From positions 1,860,001-1,924,000 of the forward strand of contig NZ_CP048814.1 of assembly GCF_014217785.1 (NCBI RefSeq): DNA of 64,000 bases, given 5' to 3'. The notes below the pieces were generated by a model. It did not search any database, was not told where the DNA came from, and saw nothing but the letters and a program-made list of their open reading frames with translations. Positions within the stretch are counted from its first letter, which is position 1; the number at the start of each line of letters is the position of its first letter. The stretch comes from Rhodococcus triatomae (GTDB lineage: Bacteria; Actinomycetota; Actinomycetes; Mycobacteriales; Mycobacteriaceae). Position numbers and translations under genes: made by a program. Of the stretch, positions 15,323 through 22,749 are shown in pieces.

Positions 15323-16363
15323 ATGAAGGCACTGCAGTACAGGACGGTCGGGGCGGAGCCCGAGGTGGTCGAGATCGACACCCCGGAGCCGGGGCCCGGT
15401 CAGGTGCGGCTGAAGATCACCGCCGCGGGTGTGTGCCACTCGGACGACTTCGTGATGAACATGCCCGCCGAGGGCTTCCCGTACCCGCTGCCGCTCACGC
15501 TCGGCCACGAAGGGGCGGGCACCGTGGACGCGGTGGGAGACGGCGTGGACGAGATCGCGGTGGGGACGAACGTCGTCGTCTACGGTCCGTGGGGCTGTGG
15601 TCAGTGTCTGCAGTGCGCGCAGGGGCTGGAGAACTACTGTCCGCGGGCGGCCGAGTTGGGCATCTTCCCGCCGGGGCTCGGCGCGCCGGGGGCGATCGCC
15701 GAGTACATGATCGTGGACTCGCCCAGGCACCTCGTTCCCATCGGCGATCTCGACCCGGTGGCGACCGTCCCGCTCACCGATGCCGGACTCACCCCGTATC
15801 ACGCGATCACACTCTCGCTGCCGAAGCTGGTGGCCGGATCGACCGCCGCCGTGATCGGCGCCGGCGGCCTCGGGCACGTCGCGATCGAACTGCTGCGGCA
15901 CCTGACTCCGGCGCGGGTGATCGCCCTCGACGTCACCGAGGAGAAGCTGGAGTTCGCCCGTTCGGTGGGTGCGCACGAGGCGGTGCTCTCGGATGCCGAT
16001 GCCGTCGACGCGGTCCGGAAGATCACCGGTAGCCGGGGCGTACAGGCGGTGTTCGACTTCGTCGGCTACCAGCCGACGATCGACACCGCGATGGGAATCG
16101 TGGGGACCGCCGGTGACGTCATGATCGTCGGGCTCGGCGACGGGCAGGCAACGGCGAAGATCGGCTTCTTCGCGCAGCCGTTCGAGGTGGCGGCGCGCGC
16201 TCCGTACTGGGGGTCGCGATCCGAGCTGATCGAGCTCATCGACCTCGCACACGAGGGTGTGCTCGACATCGCGGTCGAGACCTTCTCGCTGGACGAGGCG
16301 CCGGAGGCATACCGGCGGCTCGGCGCGAACACGCTCACCGGGCGGGCCGTCATCGTGCCGTGA
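15323..16363 (+). CDS. zinc-type NAD(P)-dependent alcohol dehydrogenase
   Basis: 346 aa, medium-chain family. Catalytic zinc ligands are in GVCHSDDF (Cys/Asp) and GHEGAGTV (His-Glu). The structural zinc site has the cysteines CGQCLQCAQGLENYC. The nucleotide-binding motif GAGGLGHVAIELL is followed by ALDVTEEKLEFARSVGA, whose Asp suggests NAD preference. ATG 15323 with GAGGGAG upstream. It stands alone between vsr and a convergent small gene, so substrate is unknown; an aryl or medium-chain alcohol is plausible. Confidence 0.9.
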   Translation: MKALQYRTVGAEPEVVEIDTPEPGPGQVRLKITAAGVCHSDDFVMNMPAEGFPYPLPLTLGHEGAGTVDAVGDGVDEIAVGTNVVVYGPWGCGQCLQCAQGLENYCPRAAELGIFPPGLGAPGAIAEYMIVDSPRHLVPIGDLDPVATVPLTDAGLTPYHAITLSLPKLVAGSTAAVIGAGGLGHVAIELLRHLTPARVIALDVTEEKLEFARSVGAHEAVLSDADAVDAVRKITGSRGVQAVFDFVGYQPTIDTAMGIVGTAGDVMIVGLGDGQATAKIGFFAQPFEVAARAPYWGSRSELIELIDLAHEGVLDIAVETFSLDEAPEAYRRLGANTLTGRAVIVP

Positions 16364-16385
16364 GGCGACCGACGCGCGGGCCGGG

Positions 16386-16661
16386 CTAGTGCCGAGAGCG
16401 CAGTTCGGAGATGCAGAGGAAGCGGTGGACACCGATCTCACGCGCGGCGTCGACCTGATCGGCGGCACGCAGTTCGCGTTCGCGGGCGAACTGGACGGCG
16501 ATGAGCGCCTCGAGTTCGCCGATGGACATGTCACACAGCGACGGCGCGGCGAACGTGCCGCGCGCCACCGGACGAGAGAACACCTTGGGCTTGGCCACCA
16601 TGTTGGCCAAGGCCATGAGGAGGGTGGAGACGAAGAGAACGACCACGATCGATGTACTCAT
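16386..16661 (-). CDS. small single-helix membrane protein
   Basis: 91 aa from ATG 16661. One hydrophobic N-terminal helix (STSIVVVLFVSTLLMALANMV) is followed by a ~65-residue cytoplasmic charged part with SIGELEALIAVQFARERELRAADQ, predicted helical. No known family is recognised. A GTG three codons earlier is an alternative start. The gene is convergent with the alcohol dehydrogenase and lies about 200 bp from the GntR gene with nothing between. Confidence 0.55.
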   Translation of the reverse strand: MSTSIVVVLFVSTLLMALANMVAKPKVFSRPVARGTFAAPSLCDMSIGELEALIAVQFARERELRAADQVDAAREIGVHRFLCISELRSRH

Positions 16662-16863
16662 CGCGACCACCGGGTGGGAACACTCATCACACTGCTCCAG
16701 AGTCGAGTCCGGGAGGGACTCCGAGTCGGGTCGGTTTCGGGACCCTTAGATGGTGACCGCTCGGGTAGTTGAATTCCTACCGGTCTTGGGCAGGACTGTC
16801 AGCACTCACAGCCGAGGCCCGTGCGGATTGGTACGGGCGGCGAAACCGTACGCGCGGAATCCG

Positions 16864-17582
16864 TCAGGGCGCGCCGTCCGCCGTCGCGACCGCGGACGTG
16901 AACGTCCCGAGCAGGGCCGTCGCCCGGTCGTGCGCGGCCGCGCCGTCGCGGCGGGCGATGATGGCCGCCAGTGCGATGTGCGCGTCGCGGTCGGAGTACT
17001 CCTCGAGCAGGCCCACCAGATGCTCGACCCCGATCGCCAGGAATCCCTGACGCAGGGTGTTCAGTGCGAGCCGGTAGGCGATGTTCCCGGACCCGTCGAC
17101 AACGGCGTCCCAGAAGCTGATGTCCGCGGCGGTCAGCTCGGCGACACCGACGGGCCGATCCGGATAGCCGTGGGCCATCGCGAGCACACGGGCGAGCTGA
17201 GTCTCGTTCGCCCGCTCCGCGCACAACCGAGCGGCGTCGGCCCCGACGCTGCGACGCATCTCTGCCACGTCACGCAGCAGCGTGGACGCCGGCACGGCGC
17301 CGGTGCCGGCGAGTTCCGCCAGCAGATCCAGCCCGGAGTTACGGCGCCAGTCCAGGACCCGGCCGGTGCCACCGTGGCCGAGCTGGACGAGCCCGGCGCG
17401 GGCGAGCCGCTCGAGCGCGTCCCGCGCGGCGTGCCGGTTGACCGAATGGGTGTCGGCGATCTCCCGGTCCGAAGGAAGGCTGTGCCCCCCGGGGCGATCG
17501 CGCCGATGAGGATCTGCTCGAACAGCTGGACGAAAACCTGGTCGGGGACGAAGCCCGTCTCATCGGCGGTCACGTGGGTCAC
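16864..17582 (-). pseudogene. FadR-type GntR regulator disrupted by a one-base shift
   Basis: The first frame encodes ADETGFVPDQVFVQLFEQILIGAIAPGG and then goes to nonsense. The next frame continues as SLPSDREIADTHSVNRHAARDALERLARAGLVQLG, exactly the winged helix expected after PGG. It ends with an FCD-like helical ligand domain (MRRSVGADAARLCAERA... to the stop). The break is at a C6G4 run (17485-17494); one more base in the run restores a single ~240-aa protein. It may be a true mutation or a homopolymer sequencing error. Start is uncertain among TTG 17591, GTG 17582 and GTG 17573. Confidence 0.8.
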
Positions 17583-17702
17583 GGCAGTCAACCCTGATCA
17601 CCGCTGCTCGAGTTGTCAACCGCTGTTCACCTCCGCCACCGGACACGTGTGAGCGGACGCCGTTCGCTCACCGAGGCGGTGGGCGCATAGTGTGGCGGTC
17701 TT

Positions 17703-18380
17703 ATGACGGCACTGTTGGTGGCACTCGTGGGCTTCGCCGTCCTGGATTCGCTCGATGTGCTGCTCGTCGGAGTCACCGCGGCGGTCGTCTACGACGCGCG
17801 GCTGAGCCGACGTTCCCCGGTGCCGGGCGGGCTCGGCTTCCTCGCCGGTGTGTTCGCGGTGACGACGGCGTTCGGCATCCTCACCGTCCTCGGGATCGGC
17901 TTCCTCACCGACCTGTTCGACTTCACTCTCACCCCGACCATCCGCTATCGGGGCGAGCTCGTCGTGGGCATCGTGCTGATCGCCCTCGCGGCGCTGCCGG
18001 TGCGGAACTCCGCTCCGCCGGAGTGGACTCGGCGGCTCCGCACCAATCCGTGGGTCCTCGCGCTCGCGGGGGTGGTGATCGGTCTCGCCCAGGCGCCCAC
18101 GGCCATTCCCTATCTGGCCGGGCTGGGCCTGATCGCCGCGCACCAGCCGCTCCCGCCCGCCTGGCCGGCCATCGTGGTCGCGTACTGCGCGCTGGCACTC
18201 GTGCCGCCGCTGCTGATCCTCCTGCTCGCCACCCGCCGCACGCCTCGGTCCCGGCGCAGATACATGGCGATCGTGCGAGGCGTGAACCGGTACGGCCCGG
18301 CCACGGTTCGTGTCATCTTCGCCGTCATCGGCGTCCTGCTCGTGGTGGATTCGGTGATCCACCGGGCCCATCTCCTCTGA
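17703..18380 (+). CDS. GAP-family (Sap-like) membrane protein
   Basis: 225 aa with about six membrane helices. It begins TALLVALVGFAVLDSLDVLLVGVTAAVVYDARL and has a loop with GLGFLAGVFAVTTAFGI and the late VVIGLAQAPTAIPYLAGLGLIAA. This is the same broad family as the gene at 2587-3246 but clearly a different branch (LDSLDVLLVG instead of a SPVPI start). The family includes proteins linked to glycolipid export. ATG 17703; an inverted repeat GTGAGCG/CGCTCAC lies 32-54 bp upstream and may be an operator. Substrate unknown. Confidence 0.72.
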   Translation: MTALLVALVGFAVLDSLDVLLVGVTAAVVYDARLSRRSPVPGGLGFLAGVFAVTTAFGILTVLGIGFLTDLFDFTLTPTIRYRGELVVGIVLIALAALPVRNSAPPEWTRRLRTNPWVLALAGVVIGLAQAPTAIPYLAGLGLIAAHQPLPPAWPAIVVAYCALALVPPLLILLLATRRTPRSRRRYMAIVRGVNRYGPATVRVIFAVIGVLLVVDSVIHRAHLL

Positions 18381-18381
18381 C

Positions 18382-18483
18382 GGGTTCACCATGACTCCGA
18401 GGGGTTCACCATGATTCTGTCGGGTTCACAACGGCCGCGACGCGTCGCGGGGGTGGTGAACCCGACATTCCCGTTGTGAACCC
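18382..18483. repeat. cluster of GGGTTCAC repeats around a 16-bp palindrome
   Basis: GGGTTCACCATGA occurs at 18382-18394 and 18402-18414. GGGTTCACAACGG (18422-18434) is the exact reverse complement of 18471-18483, and TGGTGAACCC occurs at 18454-18463. In the centre is the perfect palindrome CCGCGACGCGTCGCGG (18435-18450). It lies between a membrane-protein gene end and the tRNA-Arg terminator. Confidence 0.85.
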
Positions 18484-18496
18484 CAAGGCCGCACGA

Positions 18497-18529
18497 AAAT
18501 GCCCTGACGGAAGTTCCGTCAGGGCATTT
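18497..18529 (-). terminator. Rho-independent terminator of tRNA-Arg
   Basis: 15-bp perfect stem (18497-18511 with 18515-18529), 3-nt loop, ending in ATTTTCG on the minus strand, 6 bp past the tRNA-Arg 3' end. Confidence 0.9.
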
Positions 18530-18534
18530 CACTG

Positions 18535-18607
18535 TGCGCCCGAAGGGATTCGAACCCCTAACCTCTTGATCCGTAGTCAAGTGCTCTATCCGTTGAGCTA
18601 CGGGCGC
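18535..18607 (-). tRNA. tRNA-Arg(ACG)
   Basis: The acceptor GCGCCCG pairs with CGGGCGC. D-arm TAGCTCAACGGATAGAGC; anticodon loop CTACGGA with anticodon ACG; T-arm GGGTTCGAATCCC. CCA is not encoded. A34 is the substrate of the tadA product encoded at 8038-8496. Confidence 0.95.
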
Positions 18608-18644
18608 ATGCTCTTCAGTTGTTCACCCGGCACGAATGCCGGTG

Positions 18645-18736
18645 TGGCGGAGGCGAGAGGATTTGAACCTCCGGTCCCCCGTAAAGGGGACAACTCATTA
18701 GCAGTGAGTCCCATTCGGCCGCTCTGGCACGCCTCC
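18645..18736 (-). tRNA. tRNA-Ser(GCT)
   Basis: The acceptor GGAGGCG pairs with CGCCTCC. The anticodon stem ACTCA/TGAGT carries loop CTGCTAA, giving GCT. It has a long variable arm and an encoded CCA at 18645-18647. It is immediately upstream of tRNA-Arg, likely a shared transcript. Confidence 0.94.
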
Positions 18737-18812
18737 CTGGGGGGTTTCGATTCTCTCGAACCGCCGAGCGGAAAGATTACACACCTTCGACCACTTAGCG
18801 CAAAACGGGTGG

Positions 18813-19499
18813 TCAGCGCAGGTTGCTGTCGAACCAGTCGAAGATCCGCTCCTGCGCGTCGACGAGTGTTTCCTCCGTCGGCTCCAGCAACGTCGACGGC
18901 TCGTCCGCACGGTGACCGAGGCCGGGATAACTGACCACCAGGGTCGCCACCAATGCGCGGGATGCCGCCTCGCGCAGCCTTTCGACATGCTCCGGTGGAG
19001 TGCCGGGATCGTCGTCTCCGTACAGGCCGAGCCACGGCGCCTGCAACGAGACGACGGCATCGACGAGGGGCGGGGCATCGACGGTCAACGCCTCCACGAT
19101 GCCCGGCGAAGCGACACTGATCGCCGCGCCGACGGGACGCGTCGTGGCGACGAGGAGTGCTGCGGTTCCGGCCTGGTCGAACCCGAGCACGCCGACCCGG
19201 TCCGGTTGCACCCCGCGCCGGCCCAGCCAGGCACCCGCCGCGTCGAAGTCCTCGAACAGTGCGTCACCGAACACGCCGGACACCGACTCCGGCACCCGGT
19301 GGAACAGATGCGGCGCGACCACCAGCCAGCCTTCCACCGCCAGTGCCCGCATCAGGTCGAGGACGGACTCGCCGAACTGACGCGACTCGTGCAACAGGAC
19401 GATGCCCCCGCGCGCCGGGCCTTCGGGCTCGGCGGCCGTGACCGGCACATGATCGGACCCCGCGGAAAGCGGGGCGCTGTCCGTGAAGATTCCCGACAT
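18813..19499 (-). CDS. dienelactone-hydrolase-fold protein with Asp in the nucleophile position
   Basis: 228 aa alpha/beta-hydrolase. It matches dienelactone hydrolases in GGIVLLHESRQF (Glu38 equivalent to the family's active-site Glu), VVAPHLFHR, GVLGFDQAGTAALLVAT, LYGDDDP and a late PGLGHRAD with the expected His. At the nucleophilic elbow the usual Cys (or Ser) of G-x-C-x-G-G is replaced by Asp108 in GFDQAG. Either activity is changed (an Asp nucleophile occurs in haloalkane dehalogenases) or it is lost. ATG 19499; divergent from the aminotransferase gene. Confidence 0.82.
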   Translation of the reverse strand: MSGIFTDSAPLSAGSDHVPVTAAEPEGPARGGIVLLHESRQFGESVLDLMRALAVEGWLVVAPHLFHRVPESVSGVFGDALFEDFDAAGAWLGRRGVQPDRVGVLGFDQAGTAALLVATTRPVGAAISVASPGIVEALTVDAPPLVDAVVSLQAPWLGLYGDDDPGTPPEHVERLREAASRALVATLVVSYPGLGHRADEPSTLLEPTEETLVDAQERIFDWFDSNLR

Positions 19500-19561
19500 A
19501 CGTCCACCTTGGCACGGACCGGGCCTCCGTGCACCGGAGACCGGGGCGCATAATCGGTCAG

Positions 19562-20638
19562 GTGACTCCCCGGACCCGTCCCGACCTCGCCGCGATCCCC
19601 GCCTACGTCCCCGGACGCACGTTTCCCGGAGCGATCAAACTGGCGAGCAACGAGACGACGCACGGCCCGCTGCCGAGCGTGCGCGACGCCGTGAACGCGG
19701 CCCTGGACTCGGCCAACCGATACCCGGACAACGGTGCACTGGAGCTACGCAGCGCCCTCGCCCAGTTCCTCGAGGTGGCCCCGGAATCGGTCGCCTGCGG
19801 CTGCGGCTCGGTCACCCTCTGCCAGGAGCTGGTGCAGGCGACGTGCGCCGAGGGCGACGAGGTGATCTTCGCGTGGCGTTCGTTCGAGGCCTACCCGGTG
19901 GTGACGCAGGTGGCCGGGGCGGTCGCCGTGAAGGTCCCGCTCACCGCCGACCAGGCACACGATCTCGACGCGATGGCGGCGGCCGTCACCGATCGCACCC
20001 GATTGATCTTCGTGTGCAATCCCAACAACCCCACGGGCCGCTCGCTCGGACGCGACGAACTGGAACGCTTCCTGGACGCCGTGCCCGAACACGTCGTCGT
20101 CGCGCTCGACGAGGCGTACTACGAATACAACCGGTCCGGGGTCGACGGCATCGAATACGCGCGTTCGCGCCCCAATGTGGTTGTCCTGCGGACATTCTCG
20201 AAGGCGTACGGACTGGCCGGCGTGCGGGTGGGTTACGCCGTCGGAGATCCCGCGGTGATCGCCGCGCTCGGCAAGGTGCACCTGCCGTTCAGTGTGTCCA
20301 GCCTCGCCCAGGCCGCCGCGATCGCGTCACTCGGTGCCGTGGACGAACTGCTCGCCCGCACCGACGCCGTCGTCGCCGAACGCGGCCGTGTCCGCGCCGC
20401 GTTGATCGCCGCCGGATACGACGTGCCCGACACGGAGGCGAACTTCGTCTATCTACCCCTGGGTGAGCACACCGCCGCATACACGGAAGCCGGCGCCGAG
20501 GCCGGAGTGCTCCTGCGCGGTTACGGGACGGACGGGGTGCGGATCACCATCGGCGACCCACACGAGAACGACGCCTTCCTCTCCTTCGCCACCAGCGCGG
20601 ACGTGCGAGCGGTGGCCGGAGTCGGCGTCTCCGCATGA
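19562..20638 (+). CDS. HisC/Pat-type PLP aminotransferase
   Basis: 358 aa, class I/II fold. Key motifs are NETTHGPLPSVRDA, NRYPDNGALELRSALA, CNPNNPTGR, and DEAYYEY (Asp contacting the PLP ring N). The Schiff-base lysine is in RTFSKAYGLAGVRVGYAVG, and the substrate carboxylate Arg lies in GYGTDGVRITIG. Mycobacterial relatives (Rv3772, HisC2/Pat) act on aromatic amino acids or histidinol phosphate. GTG 19562. With tyrA nearby, phenylalanine/tyrosine transamination is plausible. The pattern favours Pat, but histidinol-phosphate activity cannot be excluded. Confidence 0.88.
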   Translation: MTPRTRPDLAAIPAYVPGRTFPGAIKLASNETTHGPLPSVRDAVNAALDSANRYPDNGALELRSALAQFLEVAPESVACGCGSVTLCQELVQATCAEGDEVIFAWRSFEAYPVVTQVAGAVAVKVPLTADQAHDLDAMAAAVTDRTRLIFVCNPNNPTGRSLGRDELERFLDAVPEHVVVALDEAYYEYNRSGVDGIEYARSRPNVVVLRTFSKAYGLAGVRVGYAVGDPAVIAALGKVHLPFSVSSLAQAAAIASLGAVDELLARTDAVVAERGRVRAALIAAGYDVPDTEANFVYLPLGEHTAAYTEAGAEAGVLLRGYGTDGVRITIGDPHENDAFLSFATSADVRAVAGVGVSA

Positions 20639-20729
20639 GATGAACGGGCGGCGTGAGATGAACAGCGGCGGGGCCGGCCACGTGTCCGCGCCGTCCCCGC
20701 CGCCCCTTCTCCACGCTCACGCCTGCCGA

Positions 20730-20761
20730 CAAGCCCGGCACCCCACGGGGCGCCGGGCTTG
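20730..20761. terminator. bidirectional hairpin between convergent genes
   Basis: CAAGCCCGGC (20730-20739) pairs perfectly with GCCGGGCTTG (20752-20761), and the inner CCCC/GGGG extends it. It lies between the aminotransferase stop and the mycolyltransferase stop. No T-run. Confidence 0.65.
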
Positions 20762-20775
20762 ACCGACCCCCGAAC

Positions 20776-21780
20776 TCAGCGTCCGAGCGCGGAAGCGATC
20801 TGCGGCCATGCCGCCTTGAACTCGTCCTCCCAGTACGGCCAGGAGTGCGTGCCGTAGTCGTGATAGACGAACGTCGCCGGGATGCGCAGCTGACCCAACC
20901 GGTTCTCGAACGTGCGGGTGCAGAGGTTCGCGGCCGCCTCGAGGGGGCCGCCGACGGCGATGGTGGACGCCAGGTCCCCGCCCCGCGCGCGCTCGTGCGG
21001 ACCGGGCAGGCCGTTGCCGGTGGAGATGTAGATCTGCTTGCCGCGCAACGCTTCCGCGTTGACGGTGGGGTTGTGGTCGTTCCACGCCGGGTGCGAGTCC
21101 GCGCCCCACATGTTCACCACGTCGCCGCCCTTGAACGCGACGGTGCCACGCACCGAGTCCCGTGAGCTGGGCTCGCTGTTGTCGAGGCAGCCACTGAACG
21201 CGGAGAGCCCGCGGTACAGGTGCGGATGCCGGGTGACCAGGTTGGCCGCGCCCATCGCGCCCATCGAGACACCGGCGACCGAGTTGACGCCGTTGCCGCG
21301 GAATTCCTTGTCGATGAGGGGCGGCAACTCGTCCGTCAGGAACGTCTCCCACTTGTAGGAGCCGAACTTGGGATCCGGGTTCAGCCAGTCGGTGTAGTAA
21401 CTGCCGGTGCCACCCACCGGCAGCACGACGTTGACGTCCTTGTCCGACATGAAGTCGACGAGGTCCGTCTTGAACGTCCAGGTGCTCTCCGCGAAGTTCG
21501 ATTCCTCGCCGGCTCCGACGCCGTCCAGCATGTACAGCGTGGGGCGGGAACCGCCGGATGCCGGGTGCAGCACCTGTACCTGGACGGTCTGGTTCATGGC
21601 GGGGGAATACACGAACAGCGCGGTGCGGGTGTCGGTGATCGTCTCGGTGCGCTCGATGGTCGCCGGTGCCGAAACGGGTGCCGGAGGTGCGTCGGCGGGG
21701 TCCGCGACGGCGATCGTTCCTGCCCCGGAGAAAGACAGCGCGAGCGCCGCCCCGACGGCAATGATCGACCTACGACGCAT
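20776..21780 (-). CDS. antigen-85-type mycolyltransferase/esterase
   Basis: 334 aa. An export signal (MRRRSIIAVGAALALSFSG..., cleavage likely after AVA near residue 27) precedes an alpha/beta-hydrolase with SGGSRPTLYMLDGVGAG, LPVGGTGSYYTDW, nucleophile elbow VAGVSMGAMGAANL (Ser near 170) and terminal His in YGTHSWPYWEDEF (~310). These mark the corynebacterial/mycobacterial mycolyltransferase family, which attaches mycolic acids to arabinogalactan or trehalose outside the membrane. ATG 21780 is chosen, with GAGGGAA upstream; an earlier in-frame ATG adds a charged leader. It complements the wall-synthesis genes in this window. Confidence 0.9.
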   Translation of the reverse strand: MRRRSIIAVGAALALSFSGAGTIAVADPADAPPAPVSAPATIERTETITDTRTALFVYSPAMNQTVQVQVLHPASGGSRPTLYMLDGVGAGEESNFAESTWTFKTDLVDFMSDKDVNVVLPVGGTGSYYTDWLNPDPKFGSYKWETFLTDELPPLIDKEFRGNGVNSVAGVSMGAMGAANLVTRHPHLYRGLSAFSGCLDNSEPSSRDSVRGTVAFKGGDVVNMWGADSHPAWNDHNPTVNAEALRGKQIYISTGNGLPGPHERARGGDLASTIAVGGPLEAAANLCTRTFENRLGQLRIPATFVYHDYGTHSWPYWEDEFKAAWPQIASALGR

Positions 21781-21963
21781 GGTGTTTTCCCTCTTCCGAC
21801 ACTGTGACGATTGCACAGTACAGGCACCTACCGGTCAACAAACACCTGACAGTTTGTGACAGCAACGTAAATTCCCACCCCACCTCTGGTACCCCGGCAC
21901 ACCCCCGCCCGTCAGCCGCCGTCCGGACCGGACACCGGCGGCGCGGAAGACCTAAAAAGAATA

Positions 21964-22014
21964 GGCACAATGTCACACGGGTTCGATCTGACGAAACCGG
22001 TGTGACATTGTGCC
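21964..22014 (-). terminator. terminator of tRNA-Ser(TGA); dispersed 51-bp hairpin, copy 1
   Basis: GGCACAATGTCACAC is the exact reverse complement of GTGTGACATTGTGCC 21 bp further on, and the inner GGTTCG/CGAAACC extends the stem. On the minus strand it is followed by TATTCTTTTT, so it should terminate tRNA-Ser(TGA), 5 bp upstream. A 43/51 identical copy lies at 28363-28413. Confidence 0.85.
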
Positions 22015-22019
22015 GGCGG

Positions 22020-22104
22020 CGGAAGCGGAGGGATTTGAACCCCCGGTCGCTCTCGCGACGCTCGCTTTCAAGGCGAGTGCATTCGGCCGCTCTGCCACGC
22101 TTCC
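22020..22104 (-). tRNA. tRNA-Ser(TGA)
   Basis: The acceptor GGAAGCG pairs with CGCTTCC. The anticodon stem CTCGC/GCGAG has loop CTTGAAA, giving TGA. It has a long variable arm and T-arm GGTTCAAATCC. Only CC, not CCA, follows the discriminator. Confidence 0.94.
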
Positions 22105-22146
22105 GTGGGCGATCCTAGCGGGCAGGGAGGAAGCCGGGCCAATCGG

Positions 22147-22638
22147 TCAGCGGTCGACGACGGCCTTCTCGACGCGCTCGAAGACCTCGGCCAGCATCTT
22201 GAGCTGAGACTTGGTGAGCAGGTTGATGAGGTTGGCGCGCACGCCCGCGACGTGGGTGGGGGCAGCCTCGGCGAGACGGCGGCGCCCCTCCGGAGTGAGA
22301 ACGGCGCGTACCCCGCGCCCGTCCTCGACACAGGTGTCGCGAGCCACCATGCCCTCCGCCTCCATCCGTCGGACCTGATGAGTGAGGCGGCTGCGCGAGG
22401 ACAGTATCCCGTCGGCGAGACCGCTCATGCGCAGTGAACCGTCCTCGGACTCGGACAGGAGCACCAGAATCCGGTAGTCGGCGAGCGACAGTCCGTGCAT
22501 CTCCTGCAGATCACGGTTGAGCACGCTCATCAGGCGCTGATTGCCGTCCATGTAGCCACGCCACGCCCGCATTTCCTCGGCCGTCAACCACGGGGTGGGG
22601 TACTCGACATCGCTGCGCTCTGCTGACACATCCCACAT
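22147..22638 (-). CDS. MarR-family regulator
   Basis: 163 aa from ATG 22638. The winged helix is LNRDLQEMHGLSLADYRILVLLSESEDGSLRMSGLADGI followed by SSRSRLTHQVRRMEAEGMV and the wing DTCVEDGRGVRAVLTPEG. The dimerisation helix is at the C-terminus. A GTG at 22710 would add 24 residues but would leave only 39 bp before the divergent quinone-oxidoreductase gene. The AT-richer 22640-22749 stretch looks like the shared control region. The likely target is the divergent oxidoreductase; ligand unknown. Confidence 0.85.
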   Translation of the reverse strand: MWDVSAERSDVEYPTPWLTAEEMRAWRGYMDGNQRLMSVLNRDLQEMHGLSLADYRILVLLSESEDGSLRMSGLADGILSSRSRLTHQVRRMEAEGMVARDTCVEDGRGVRAVLTPEGRRRLAEAAPTHVAGVRANLINLLTKSQLKMLAEVFERVEKAVVDR

Positions 22639-22749
22639 CCTAGTGGGCCACTCCCCATCTTCGCGGTGGCGGGATTCCAGTACTGTCGTACCGCTTTTAT
22701 GATTGCTCACAGGCTATTCTCGTTCCGTTCGTTGACTACGGTCTAGGCC

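Noticed and set aside
17485-17494. Programmed ribosomal frameshifting in the GntR gene
   Set aside because: The run is C6G4 with no evident slippery heptamer plus downstream structure. Two other genes show the same kind of shift at C/G runs, favouring error or mutation.
18382-18483. CRISPR or insertion-sequence end
   Set aside because: Repeats are short, in mixed orientation and unevenly spaced. No transposase or target-site duplication is visible.
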